Of a DNA stretch of 14,156 nt, positions 1 through 8,344 are shown one piece after another. The stretch's first letter is position 1. The number at the start of each line of letters is the position of its first letter. The notes under the pieces were generated by a model, which ran no database searches, was not told the DNA's origin, and worked only from the letters and a program-made list of their open reading frames with translations. The DNA comes from Phycisphaerae bacterium (GTDB lineage Bacteria > Planctomycetota > Phycisphaerae > Tepidisphaerales > Tepidisphaeraceae): contig JACMJD010000371.1 in the NCBI GenBank assembly GCA_014380825.1, forward strand, positions 1 to 14,156, in the 5' to 3' direction. The translations under genes were made by a program, and so were the position numbers.

Positions 1-51
1 ATTGCGATTCTTTGAACACCAATTAAGAATCTGCCCATTCTGTAAATTCTG

Positions 52-274
52 ATGCACAAGATCTCCATCCCCAAGCCCGGCGGCTACGACCGGCTCCAAT
101 CCAAGGAATTCCCCGATGTGCGGCCCAAGCCTGGCGAGGTCTGCGTAGCTGTCGAGGCCTCCGGCGTGAACTATGCAGACTGCGCCGTGCGTTGGGGACT
201 GTATGAAAGCGCGAAGAAGTTCGTGGGCTACCCGATCACGCCCGGATTCGAGTATGCGGGGAAAGTCGCGGCCC
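52..274 (+). pseudogene. N-terminal fragment of a quinone-oxidoreductase-like (MDR family) gene
   Basis: The first 74 residues read like the GroES-like N-terminal domain of zinc-independent medium-chain dehydrogenase/reductases of the quinone oxidoreductase/VAT-1 type: ISIPKPGGYDRL, PGEVCVAVEASGVNYADC, YPITPGFEYAGKVAA. These proteins normally reach about 320-340 residues and carry a Rossmann domain that binds NADPH. Here the match ends after KVAA, before any nucleotide-binding glycine motif. The open frame continues to 531, but from about 480 its product is an arginine-rich run that is only the antisense of the permease gene, so I end the real part at 274. No clear Shine-Dalgarno precedes the ATG at 52, and bases 1-51 hold no promoter I would defend. 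The fragment cannot be a working reductase. Family assignment is fairly sure; whether the break is biological or an assembly join is not known. Confidence 0.7.
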
Positions 275-415
275 AATGTGGATGTTACGAATTGGACAAC
301 AAGGTATGCGCACCAAGCCATCTATTTGCCGGAAGCATCGACGCACTTGAGGCGGCTTCTCGATTCCCGATACTCCGAGTTCACCGAGCGAATGCAAGCC
401 TCTGCCATGGTCCGG
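275..415. other. Unassigned segment between two truncated genes
   Basis: This 141-bp stretch lies between the point where the MDR fragment loses its family match and the premature stop of the permease. On the plus strand, the frame starting at 276 is open throughout and reads plausibly as protein (WTTRYAHQAIYLPEAS, then LLDSRYSEFTERMQAS), so it may be an internal scrap of a third gene. I do not recognise the family. No terminal inverted repeats, target-site duplication or insertion-sequence ends are visible at either border. Confidence 0.4.
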
Positions 416-1255
416 TTAGCCGATGGCTTTTTGGTTGTGGTTGTGGGCGTAGAAGAGCGTCGCGCGCGCCGGGCCGCCGGGACCGGCGCCGCCGGCGGAG
501 CCGAAGACGTAGGCGCTGTCGAACACCTTGAGCGCGGCGATCAATCCCATCACGAGATTGAAGAACAGCACGGGCGTGATCATTGGGAGGGTGACGTGAC
601 GAAACTGCGACCAGCTCGAAGCGCCGTCCAGATCGGCGGCCTCGTAAAGCGAAGCGGGCACATCCTGCAAGCCGGCCAGGAAGATCACCATCGCCTGCCC
701 GAAGCTCCAAAGGCCCATGATGATCAGCGCGGGCAGCGCCCAGTCAACCGACTGCGTCCAGGCGGGGCCTTCGATGCCGACGATTTTCAGCATGCGGTTC
801 AGCAGGCCGAAGCTGGGGTGAAATATGAAAACCCAAACCATGCCCGACGCGACTGCGGGCAGCAGCGAAGGGAGGAAGAAGATCGTGCGAAACACGCCGC
901 GCCCGACGACTTTGCGGTTGAGCAGCAGCGCGACCAGCAGCGAGCTGAGCAAGCCAAGCGGCACGCTGAAGGCCGCGTAAATCGCCGTGACTTTCACGCT
1001 CGGCCAGAACGCGGGATCACGCGTCATCAGGTAGGTGTAGTTCCGCAGCCCGATGAACTGCGGCGGCGAAACGACGTCGTATTTGGTGAAGCTGAGATAC
1101 AGCGAGCGCACCATCGGCCCGAGATTGAACGCGAGGAACCCGACAAGCGCGGGCGAGACCAGCAGCCAGAACCAGCGGGCTTCGCTGTTGGTCGAATGAT
1201 TGCGCGGCTTGGTGCGCGGGCGCGGCCCGCGGCGGCTACTTTGCGGGAGGCGCAT
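416..1255 (-). CDS. ABC sugar transporter permease, MalF/UgpA type, C-terminally truncated
   Basis: This is an inner-membrane subunit of a binding-protein-dependent carbohydrate importer. The 279 residues start with a basic cytoplasmic tail (1-27) and then show hydrophobic segments near 28-49, 88-112, 122-145, 172-196 and 226-247. The EAA loop that docks the ATPase is clear: YEAADLDGA at 204-212, followed by LPMITP at 223-228. Near the end, GPGGPARATLFYA (258-270) matches the region just before the last helix of this family. The protein stops nine residues later, about 35-40 residues short, so the final membrane helix is missing. None of the three minus-strand frames beyond 416 restores a family-like ending such as a GYASALAW-type segment. 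The start is supported by GGAGAG three bases before the ATG, and the gene overlaps the lipoprotein gene by 20 bp. Family is certain; function of this copy is doubtful. Confidence 0.85.
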   Translation of the reverse strand: MRLPQSSRRGPRPRTKPRNHSTNSEARWFWLLVSPALVGFLAFNLGPMVRSLYLSFTKYDVVSPPQFIGLRNYTYLMTRDPAFWPSVKVTAIYAAFSVPLGLLSSLLVALLLNRKVVGRGVFRTIFFLPSLLPAVASGMVWVFIFHPSFGLLNRMLKIVGIEGPAWTQSVDWALPALIIMGLWSFGQAMVIFLAGLQDVPASLYEAADLDGASSWSQFRHVTLPMITPVLFFNLVMGLIAALKVFDSAYVFGSAGGAGPGGPARATLFYAHNHNQKAIG

Positions 1256-2540
1256 AATCTCTCCGCTCGTTGCCGAGTGTGGTGATGAAGTCGTTGGCGG
1301 CCTGCGCCGCGCGACGGCAGGCGACGGTGATATCGGTTCCGTCCGCCAGCGCGCGATCGATTTCGGGTTGGATAACGTCCAGCGCGATCTCGATGAAATC
1401 CGGGCTGCGTGGGATCGGCTCGGCGTATTTCAGCGCTTCGTACGCGAGTTCCGCGTGACGCGGATTCGAGGTGCGGTCTTTCCGGAGGAATGTTTCCGCC
1501 GCCACGGACTTTCGGATCGGCAGATATCCAGCATCCGCGTGCGCGCGAATGGAGGATTTTCGGAACATGAACTTGATGAACCGCCAGCACTCTTCCACGT
1601 GCGGCGTGTCCTTGGACATGCCGATCGCTTCCAGCGTCATCTCTCCACCCGTGCGCGATGCAGGCCCGGCGGGCAAAAGCTGGATGTCCCAATCGAGTTC
1701 CGGAAGCTGGTTGTATTTCGTCCACTCGCCGACGTGACCGACGAGCTCCATCGCCAGCTTCCCACTGGCAAACCCCGCATCAGGCCCGCGACCGGGCGCA
1801 GGAGACACGCGATGCTTCCATACTTTGTCGACGTAAAACTTCATGCCCACCTGCGCTTCGGGCTGGTCGAGCAGGCATCGTTGGATGTCGTCGTCGAACA
1901 GCTTTCCGCCGCTTTGCTGAATGAGCGTGAGCCATTCGCCCCACCAGCCGGTGACGATCTGGCTGCCCCAGCTTTGCACGGTGCCGTCGGCGTCGCGCTT
2001 GGTCAGACGCTGCGCGCACGCGAGATAATCGTCCCACGTCCAATCGCTCGTCGGATACGGTTCGTGCGATTCATCAAACAGCTTGCGGTTGTAGTACAGC
2101 AGCGAAACGTTGAACCAGCGCGGGATCAGCCGGAGATTTCCTTTCCATTTGCACACGTCCAAGATCTGAGGATAGACGTCGTCGAGGTGCACCTCGGCCG
2201 CGTCGCGATCGGCGAGCGGTTGCAAGTCCTTCATGAACGGCAAAAGATACGCGACGAAAATATCCCCACAGCAAAAGACATCCGGCGGCTGTCCCGCGGC
2301 GATCAGCGTCTTGAGTTTCACCGGGTATTGCGAGCCGGGCACAAAGATCGGCCGAAGATCGATGTCCGGATTCTCCTCGCGAAACTGCGTGACCAGCGAT
2401 TCAACCAGCGGCCGATCAAGCTGCTGTGGCACCAGCCACGTGATGGTGACGCGGCCGGATCTGGTCTCGTCTGCTCGGTCCGAGCAGCTCGACAAACCGA
2501 GCGCGATGCACGTGATGATCAGCAGAAAGCGAGTTGTCAT
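1236..2540 (-). CDS. Extracellular sugar-binding lipoprotein of an ABC transporter
   Basis: This is a family 1 solute-binding protein, which captures an oligosaccharide outside the cytoplasmic membrane and hands it to the permease. Its 434 residues are the usual size. A short hydrophobic signal leads to a lipobox LSSC at 16-19, so Cys19 should be lipidated. The N-lobe is typical: VTITWLVPQ (31-39), VTQFREENPDIDL (50-62), then LKTLIAAGQPPDVF (76-89). FASGKLAMELVGHVGEW (257-273) is the classic segment of this family, followed by LPAGPASRTGGEMTLEAIGMSK (289-310 region) and a C-terminal EECWRFIKFMF helix. The ATG overlaps the stop of the upstream gene as ATGA, and the 3' end overlaps the permease start by 20 bp, so both junctions suggest translational coupling. 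The ligand cannot be read from sequence; the GH130 gene in the operon favours a mannose-containing oligosaccharide (inference). Confidence 0.93.
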   Translation of the reverse strand: MTTRFLLIITCIALGLSSCSDRADETRSGRVTITWLVPQQLDRPLVESLVTQFREENPDIDLRPIFVPGSQYPVKLKTLIAAGQPPDVFCCGDIFVAYLLPFMKDLQPLADRDAAEVHLDDVYPQILDVCKWKGNLRLIPRWFNVSLLYYNRKLFDESHEPYPTSDWTWDDYLACAQRLTKRDADGTVQSWGSQIVTGWWGEWLTLIQQSGGKLFDDDIQRCLLDQPEAQVGMKFYVDKVWKHRVSPAPGRGPDAGFASGKLAMELVGHVGEWTKYNQLPELDWDIQLLPAGPASRTGGEMTLEAIGMSKDTPHVEECWRFIKFMFRKSSIRAHADAGYLPIRKSVAAETFLRKDRTSNPRHAELAYEALKYAEPIPRSPDFIEIALDVIQPEIDRALADGTDITVACRRAAQAANDFITTLGNERRDYAPPAK

Positions 2541-4888
2541 TCTTGCAGCACGATGTCGCGCGAGTTCTCGTCGAAGCCGGTCGGCTTCTTGTAGTGTCCG
2601 CCGCCGATGTACGACTGGCCGGTGTGATTGTACTCGGCGAGCATCGGTTCGCAGCCGAAACGCAGGCCCGGCTTAATCTCGCCGAACTTGGTGTTCAGTT
2701 CCTTGTTGCCGTTGAACGCGAAACCGATCAGGCCGCTCCAGGCGATGCGGGCTTCGATCACGCGGTTGGATTGGTCGGCCGATCCGGATGTCGCGGTGTG
2801 AATCTTGGTTTCCTTCAGATCGCCGGAGGGCGCGAAGAACAGATCTGTGGCGCCGTTGGAGTTGAAGGCCATATGAAACACGAAATCGCCGATCGTGGGC
2901 AGTTTGGAATTTCCAAAATCGAAGGTGAGCGCGGAGCTGTCCCAATCCCAGTGGGCATCGGAGAATTTCGTCACGTCCGGCGTTTCGTGAACGCGGGCGG
3001 CGGGCGCGGTTTGCGCGACGAGAACGTAGAGGAAATCGGAATCCCAAGCGAAGCGAAGTTTCGCTTCCATCTTCGCGCGGCCGCCGGTGTTCAGCGTGAC
3101 CGGCTGGCTCTTTACGTTTTTCCAGTCGTCGGGATTTCCGTCGACCTTGATCGTGGCGCGGGATGCGCCGATCGTCGAAGCAAGATCCTTCCGCACCGGC
3201 GGGGCCTTGAGCGCCGGCCGCGCGACGCGGCCGTTGTCGAAGTCGATGACGACCCCATCCGCCAGCGTGCGACCATCATCGTACGTGAGCTTCGCGTTCA
3301 CCGGCACGAGCACGATGACCGAGGCTGCGTCGGGCTCGATCGCGATTGTCGCATGGCCCTTGGCGCCGCGCACGGCGAAGTCATTTCGAACGGCGTCGTA
3401 CAGATCGACGAGATCTTTCGTCTCGATCGTCACCGATTTCGCCTGCGCGAACGGGTTGTAGTAGAGATAACTCGGATACGCTTTGTCGCGATAAAAGTCG
3501 CTGGCGAGCAGATCGAGTCGCGGGATCATCGGCTCGTTGGTCTTGCTGATCATGCCGCCGAAGATTCCGACGAAGCCGCCGCCGTACAAACCGAGATCTG
3601 TTTTGCCCCAGCCGGCCACGAGCGGGTCGCCTTGCGCATAGGGCGACTTTCCCTTGCCGACTTTTCGAATGCCTTCGTACGGAATGACGTTGGCCGGCTC
3701 GCTTTTCCAATCGGGGCAGGATTGCAGCTCCCGCGGCAGCTCGTCCGGATAGCACAGCCGCACGGTGTTCATCGCGTTCAGCATCCATTTGCCCACGGCG
3801 CGTGCGTAGCGTTCGTCGTATCGCACGAGCGGCACGAGCGTGCCGCCCATGGCGAACGTGTTCATCACGAAGCCATATCCGCCGCCGTCGGTGACGCTGC
3901 CGGCGATGCCGGAGCAGTCGTAGTCGCCCCATTTGCCGACGATGACGCCCCAGCCGGAGCGCGTTTCGCTTGGATCGAAGCACCAGTTGAGCAGTCGGCC
4001 GACGTCGTGATTCTCGTTGTGCTCGGCGTTCAGTCGCGCCGCGACATACGCGCCGAATGGCATGTCGATCTCGTAGAGCGGACTCGTGTCGCGCGCTTCG
4101 AGATAGCTCGTGAGCGCCGAGGCCGCTTCGAGATATCTCTTGTCGCCGAATTTCCGGAACGCGGAAAACTGGATCCATGCGATGCCGGCCGCGCCGTCGG
4201 GTTCGTGCCATTTACCGTTGTCGACGGGCTGCATCTTCGACAGGCTGAACGCGGTGTGCTCGAAGTTCAGCCCGCCGGGCGCTTTCGCGAGCGTCGAATA
4301 CGCCTCGTGCCAGCGATCGGCCGAGGTGCGGATGATCTGCTCGAAGCGCGGCGTGTTCGGATATCGATCGGCGATGCAGTTGAAAATGATCTGCGGAAAC
4401 GTTTCGTACCAATACGTGTTTCCCGTCTGCGCGCCAACGTTGTTCGTGACGACGTTCTCGCCGTTGGCAGAGTTGAAATACTGCTGCGCCATCTCGACGA
4501 AGTTGTGCTCGCCCGCGGATTTGTCGATGCCGGCCACCGTCGCGCCGAGCAGCGAGCCGAGGGTGGCGATCGCTTCATGATCCGTGCCGCCGGGCGTCTG
4601 CTTCTTGCCGACGTAGCTGTACATGCCGAAGCCGCGCAGCGGCATGTTCACTTTCGAATCATCCCACCAAATGAGCGGGAGGTATTCGCCTTTGGCGTTG
4701 AAATCGAAGACCAGTTTGTCGTATCCGTGCGCGACTGCTTTGAAATCTTTCAGCTTGAACGGCGCCGGTTGATTCGGCATGAGCTCAACGCGGTTGATCG
4801 ACAGTTGCGTCGTCGGCGCGGGCGACGCGCCGAGCGCTGTGCCGCACGACATCAACATTGCTGCAATACAGAAGCGAACCATCCGCAT
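2537..4888 (-). CDS. Secreted protein with possible alpha-helical catalytic region and C-terminal CBM9-like module
   Basis: The 783 residues begin with a Sec signal peptide (MRMVRFCIAAMLM...), probably cut after ALG at residue 20. An LMSC at 12-15 resembles a lipobox but has Met at -2, so SPase I cleavage is more likely. Residues 105-470 are rich in aromatic and helical stretches (NTYWYETFPQIIFN 157-170, DGAAGIAWIQFSAFRKFGDKRY 231-252, GGGYGFVMNTFAMGGTLVPL 335-354), suggesting an alpha/alpha toroid like many polysaccharide hydrolases and lyases; I cannot name a CAZy family. Residues 480-560 look like a beta domain. From about 580 a CBM9-like fold is visible: IKVDGNPDDW (580-589), LRFAWDSDFLYVLV (611-624), RVIEARIAWSGL (709-720). 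The start has AAGGGAGA seven bases upstream. It lies 18 bp after the 747-residue gene and is coupled by ATGA to the binding lipoprotein. A role in binding or cleaving the imported glycan is inferred. Confidence 0.75.
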   Translation of the reverse strand: MRMVRFCIAAMLMSCGTALGASPAPTTQLSINRVELMPNQPAPFKLKDFKAVAHGYDKLVFDFNAKGEYLPLIWWDDSKVNMPLRGFGMYSYVGKKQTPGGTDHEAIATLGSLLGATVAGIDKSAGEHNFVEMAQQYFNSANGENVVTNNVGAQTGNTYWYETFPQIIFNCIADRYPNTPRFEQIIRTSADRWHEAYSTLAKAPGGLNFEHTAFSLSKMQPVDNGKWHEPDGAAGIAWIQFSAFRKFGDKRYLEAASALTSYLEARDTSPLYEIDMPFGAYVAARLNAEHNENHDVGRLLNWCFDPSETRSGWGVIVGKWGDYDCSGIAGSVTDGGGYGFVMNTFAMGGTLVPLVRYDERYARAVGKWMLNAMNTVRLCYPDELPRELQSCPDWKSEPANVIPYEGIRKVGKGKSPYAQGDPLVAGWGKTDLGLYGGGFVGIFGGMISKTNEPMIPRLDLLASDFYRDKAYPSYLYYNPFAQAKSVTIETKDLVDLYDAVRNDFAVRGAKGHATIAIEPDAASVIVLVPVNAKLTYDDGRTLADGVVIDFDNGRVARPALKAPPVRKDLASTIGASRATIKVDGNPDDWKNVKSQPVTLNTGGRAKMEAKLRFAWDSDFLYVLVAQTAPAARVHETPDVTKFSDAHWDWDSSALTFDFGNSKLPTIGDFVFHMAFNSNGATDLFFAPSGDLKETKIHTATSGSADQSNRVIEARIAWSGLIGFAFNGNKELNTKFGEIKPGLRFGCEPMLAEYNHTGQSYIGGGHYKKPTGFDENSRDIVLQE

Positions 4889-4906
4889 CGGATTGTCTCC
4901 CTTGTT

Positions 4907-7150
4907 TTAATCGCGCAAAGCAGCGAGCATTTCGACGTTCGCGGTCCATCGCGGCACGTGAAGCCGAATCCACTTGATTTCGCCAGGCAGCAGTCGAATC
5001 TGAAGTCGATCGCCGAGCGACTCCACCGGAGCAGCATCACCGATCGCAATCGTCGCATCGGAAGTCGCGGCAAGCGGAATGACGATTTGCGATTGTATCG
5101 CATCGTCCGTCCCGTTGAATGCGATGAACGTCAGGTTCAACGAGCCTGCTTCCATCTGCCGGCGTTCGTCGAAGACATCGAGGCTCAGCACCATGATGTC
5201 GCGATTTTCGCACCGGGCCAACGCTTCCCATAATAGGTACGCCCGAAACACCCAGCCCGCGCCGTAAATCTCCGCGCCGACGCTGCTCGCCGGCGGTCCT
5301 TCGAGGATGCCGATGTTTTCCAGCGGGACAAACTGAAGAGGAAACTTTTCATGCTCAGGCAGACAGTGCGGGAAGAAGTAGAAGTTATTCTTGCGGGCGT
5401 GATCGAAGACGCGCAGCAGGCTTTCATCCGCGCCAACGGTTTTCAGCGCCGGCGCGATCCGGGCAAGCGTCTCGATATTTTCGAAGATGGCCGGGTAACT
5501 GATCGTCGCGCACGCCTGGAACATGCCCAGCGTGTTGATCGCGCGGGATTCATCGCTGGTCTGATCGTTGAACCAGTGCAGCATTCGCAGCGTCTGGGCC
5601 AGCAGGTAGCGGCAGATCTCGATGAACTCCGCGTTGCCGGTCATCTCCGCCATGCGGGCGGCGGCGTGGACTCCCATCGCGAGCATGAAGATTTCCTGGT
5701 GCACCGCGTTCACGGGCAGGCCGTGATTCACGCGCAGCGCGCGGGCGGCTTCTTCGAGGTATGACTGCTCGCCGGTCCAGTCGTGCAGGTCGAGCATGAA
5801 CGATGCGTAAGTTCCGAGCAGCGAATGGGCGTCGCCGGAGCCACACTTAATCAGCGATTGCTTGCCGAAGCTGAGAGGGAGGAGGTATTGGAGCTTGCGC
5901 GCCAGTGGGATGATTACGGTGTCGGCCTCGTGTCGCGCGCGACGCATTAACGGTTCGTTCTGGTTCAATCGCGCCACTTGGAACAATTGTTCGGTGACGT
6001 AAACGTGTTGCCATGTCCCGCGCGGCGTGTCATCGACCGCCGGCGCCAGCGGTGATTTCTCGGCGAGCACCATTCGATCGATGAAGCGCAGCAGTCGCGA
6101 TTGCAGGCGTTCGTACACCGGGTCCGGCGAGGTCGCGCACACGATGCTGAGCGGATGCGCCGACCACACGCCGGATTCGAGGCACGGCTGCATCATGTCG
6201 AACTTGTTGCCGCGGGCTTCGATCGCTTCCTTCCACGCGGGGCTGTGCGCATCAACGTAATTGAGGATGAACTCGCCCGTTTCGTTGTGGCCCCAGCAAT
6301 GCTCGGTGTTGGAGAGGTCGATCGCGCACTTGTGCGCGAACTCAGTCCAGCTTGTCGCGCGCGCGGGCCAATCACTGGTTTTCGGAAGCAGTGGCAGACA
6401 GCGATTCACGAGCAGTTGCACGGCTTCCTGGTCCGTCGGCGTCTGCATGCGCGGTGCGGCATTAATGTAATAGACGAATCGACTCTTCCCGGCAGGAAAG
6501 GTTTTGCCGCAGAAGCCATCCAGGTAAAGTCCGACCGAGCCTGCCGGCTTCGGCTGGTAAAGACGTTTGAAGCCGCAGCGATAGTTGAGGAATCGCCCGG
6601 TGTTTTGCATCGACATCCAGCTCATCGCCGTCATGTCGAAGAACATCATGACTTCGGATTTGAGGTACGCATCGAACAGGTATGTGGCCGGCATGTCGTT
6701 GCCGTAGGCGTCGTCGTTCCACTTGGTGGGGTTGGCGACGTTGGTCATGAACCAGACGTGATCGCCGCGCTCGTATGGTGGGAGCGCGCCGAGATCGAGC
6801 ATGATCTCGGGTTCGTAGCCGTCGCTCATCTTCAGTGTTACGGGATCGGGCGCGTCGATCTCGATGTCGAAGCAGAACCAGCCGGGCTGAAGATCTGTGC
6901 GCACCGTGCCGGCAAACTTATAGCGCGGCGTTCGTCCGCGAAATGCGATCCAGGTTGGATCGATCAGCGTCACATCGGTTGGCCGCAGATTGAATGAGCT
7001 GCCGCGGACGAGCACGTTTCCCGGCGCCGAGATTGGCCGCCATCCGTCGCCGGTGGCGATCAGGAGTTGAAAGCCGAATTCACCGTGATGATCGCGCGCG
7101 AAATCCAGTCGCATCGGACCGGACGTGAGTGAGATGGTCGTATCACTCAT
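4907..7150 (-). CDS. Uncharacterised cytoplasmic protein, possible alpha/alpha-barrel carbohydrate enzyme
   Basis: I do not recognise the family. The 747 residues have no signal peptide or membrane segment, so the protein should be cytoplasmic. Residues 1-235 look beta-rich, with LDFARDHHGEFGFQLL (15-30) and GWFCFDIEIDAPDPV (90-104), as in the N-terminal beta-sandwich of some glycoside hydrolases. Residues 240-645 are helical with many His, Trp and acidic residues: NTEHCWGHNETGEF (281-294), GTWQHVYVTEQLFQVARL (378-395), GSGDAHSLLGTYASFMLDLH (437-456), LEGPPASSVGAEIYGAGWVF (616-635). This suggests an alpha/alpha toroid. Residues 650-735 form a second beta-rich region ending LLPGEIKWIRLHVP, like the C-terminal cap domain of such enzymes. 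It sits 18 bp after GH130 and 18 bp before the secreted gene. No Shine-Dalgarno is evident at the ATG; Met13 is no better. A role in processing the imported sugar is inference. Confidence 0.7.
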   Translation of the reverse strand: MSDTTISLTSGPMRLDFARDHHGEFGFQLLIATGDGWRPISAPGNVLVRGSSFNLRPTDVTLIDPTWIAFRGRTPRYKFAGTVRTDLQPGWFCFDIEIDAPDPVTLKMSDGYEPEIMLDLGALPPYERGDHVWFMTNVANPTKWNDDAYGNDMPATYLFDAYLKSEVMMFFDMTAMSWMSMQNTGRFLNYRCGFKRLYQPKPAGSVGLYLDGFCGKTFPAGKSRFVYYINAAPRMQTPTDQEAVQLLVNRCLPLLPKTSDWPARATSWTEFAHKCAIDLSNTEHCWGHNETGEFILNYVDAHSPAWKEAIEARGNKFDMMQPCLESGVWSAHPLSIVCATSPDPVYERLQSRLLRFIDRMVLAEKSPLAPAVDDTPRGTWQHVYVTEQLFQVARLNQNEPLMRRARHEADTVIIPLARKLQYLLPLSFGKQSLIKCGSGDAHSLLGTYASFMLDLHDWTGEQSYLEEAARALRVNHGLPVNAVHQEIFMLAMGVHAAARMAEMTGNAEFIEICRYLLAQTLRMLHWFNDQTSDESRAINTLGMFQACATISYPAIFENIETLARIAPALKTVGADESLLRVFDHARKNNFYFFPHCLPEHEKFPLQFVPLENIGILEGPPASSVGAEIYGAGWVFRAYLLWEALARCENRDIMVLSLDVFDERRQMEAGSLNLTFIAFNGTDDAIQSQIVIPLAATSDATIAIGDAAPVESLGDRLQIRLLPGEIKWIRLHVPRWTANVEMLAALRD

Positions 7151-7168
7151 AAGATCGGCAGTTGAATG

Positions 7169-8344
7169 TCAGGCGATCTGCGTCGCAGGAATCAGCGACG
7201 CGAGCAGCTCGGATTTGCGAACCTTCGCGGCCATTACGTACGTGTCGCCGCCGCCGTAGAGGATGACGATCTCGCCGTTGCGTTCGTACGCGCCGCAACT
7301 GAAGAGCACGTTGCCGACGCTGTCCGGATACGGGCCTTCGATTTCGAATTTCGTTTCGGGAATCATGAAGTGATCGAGGCGCGATTCGACCAGGCTGGCC
7401 GGATCAGATTCGTCGAACTCGTTGAAGTTGAAGACGACGGCGCCCATGGTGTACAGCCGGCTTCCATCCGCGGCGCGATGGCCGGAGTGGAAGATCTCGA
7501 GGAAGCGGCCGTTGCCCAGATCGATCGGCACCGCGCCGCCGCCAACCCAGGCGTCGACGAACTCCGCCCGCGGCTCAGCGCGGAACAGCGCGCCGACATC
7601 GGTCCAAGGCCCGGCGAGCGTATCGGCTTTTGCCACATGCACCGCCCAATCCGAGATGTTTCCAATCATCGGGCGATGCAGCAGGTAATACTTTCCGTTG
7701 ATCTTGCGCGGGAACAGCACGCCGTCCTTGTTGTTGATTCGCGTGGCGGTGCCTTTGGCGCCGTCCAGGTTGTCGAAATAGCTGTCATCAAACTTGGCCG
7801 CGCCGTTGAGATTCGGAAACTGCAGGTCGATCGAGCCGGCCTTCTTCCAGCGCAGGAGGTCGGTGGATTCGGCCGTGCAAAGCGATCCAATCCAGCTTCC
7901 GCCGGCGTCTTGCGCGCTGCCGCAGTAGACCATCACGAACTTGCCGTCGATGAGCGTGACGCGCGGATCTTCGACGCCCAGGTAATCGAAATCGCTCTTG
8001 CCCGATTCGGGCTTCACGATCGGATCGGGAAATCGATAGATCAGTTCCAGATCAGGCGTGAACAACGCGAGCCCGACGTACGAACGTGTGATCAGATATC
8101 CCGGATCCGACTTTGGCCGCGCGCGATAATGAACCGCGACCAGGCCATCCTGCGATTTACGATTGTGATAGACGGTGCCGGCGAGCAAGCCGGTGAGCAG
8201 GTCTCGGTTCGCATGATCCTGCGGAATGAACGTGACGGCCGCGTTGAACGTCACGCCGCTTTCCCACTCGCGCGCGGTGGGCGACAAGATCGGCGCGCCT
8301 TGGAAGAATCTCTGAACAGAAGGATGCGATTTCAACTGACTCAC
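7169..8344 (-). CDS. GH130 family glycoside phosphorylase or hydrolase
   Basis: GH130 enzymes act on beta-mannosides, either phosphorolysing them to mannose-1-phosphate or hydrolysing them. The 391 residues fit a five-bladed beta-propeller without a signal peptide, so it acts in the cytoplasm. Family landmarks are clear: RSYVGLALF (87-95), GVEDPR (123-128) with Asp126 as the expected catalytic acid, KDGVLFPRKINGKYYLLHRP (206-225), VGGGAVPI (267-274), FHSGH (285-289) and YGGGDT (363-368). The basic residues Arg87, Lys206, Arg213, His223 and Arg224 could include phosphate contacts of a phosphorylase, but I cannot settle phosphorylase against hydrolase, nor the linkage. The start is a GTG with GAGAGG about four bases upstream; the next Met is at 226, inside the fold, so GTG is the only sensible start. 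It is the first gene of the operon, 114 bp after the regulator. Confidence 0.92.
   Translation of the reverse strand: MSQLKSHPSVQRFFQGAPILSPTAREWESGVTFNAAVTFIPQDHANRDLLTGLLAGTVYHNRKSQDGLVAVHYRARPKSDPGYLITRSYVGLALFTPDLELIYRFPDPIVKPESGKSDFDYLGVEDPRVTLIDGKFVMVYCGSAQDAGGSWIGSLCTAESTDLLRWKKAGSIDLQFPNLNGAAKFDDSYFDNLDGAKGTATRINNKDGVLFPRKINGKYYLLHRPMIGNISDWAVHVAKADTLAGPWTDVGALFRAEPRAEFVDAWVGGGAVPIDLGNGRFLEIFHSGHRAADGSRLYTMGAVVFNFNEFDESDPASLVESRLDHFMIPETKFEIEGPYPDSVGNVLFSCGAYERNGEIVILYGGGDTYVMAAKVRKSELLASLIPATQIA

Noticed and set aside
12..48. TTGAAC ... TAAATT as a promoter for the reductase fragment
   Set aside because: The spacing is 25 bp, too long for a sigma-70-type promoter.
275..531. Arginine-rich extension of the MDR-like reading frame
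   Set aside because: From about 480 the arginine runs are the mirror of the permease gene in GC-rich DNA; no family similarity continues past residue 74.
1200..2594. A 464-residue plus-strand open frame
   Set aside because: Antisense to the binding lipoprotein, whose lipobox and family segments are unmistakable.
2534..5233. An 899-residue plus-strand open frame
   Set aside because: It is antisense to two well-supported minus-strand genes, crosses their boundary, has Arg/Val/Asp-rich low-quality composition and no motif. GC-rich codon use keeps the opposite strand open.
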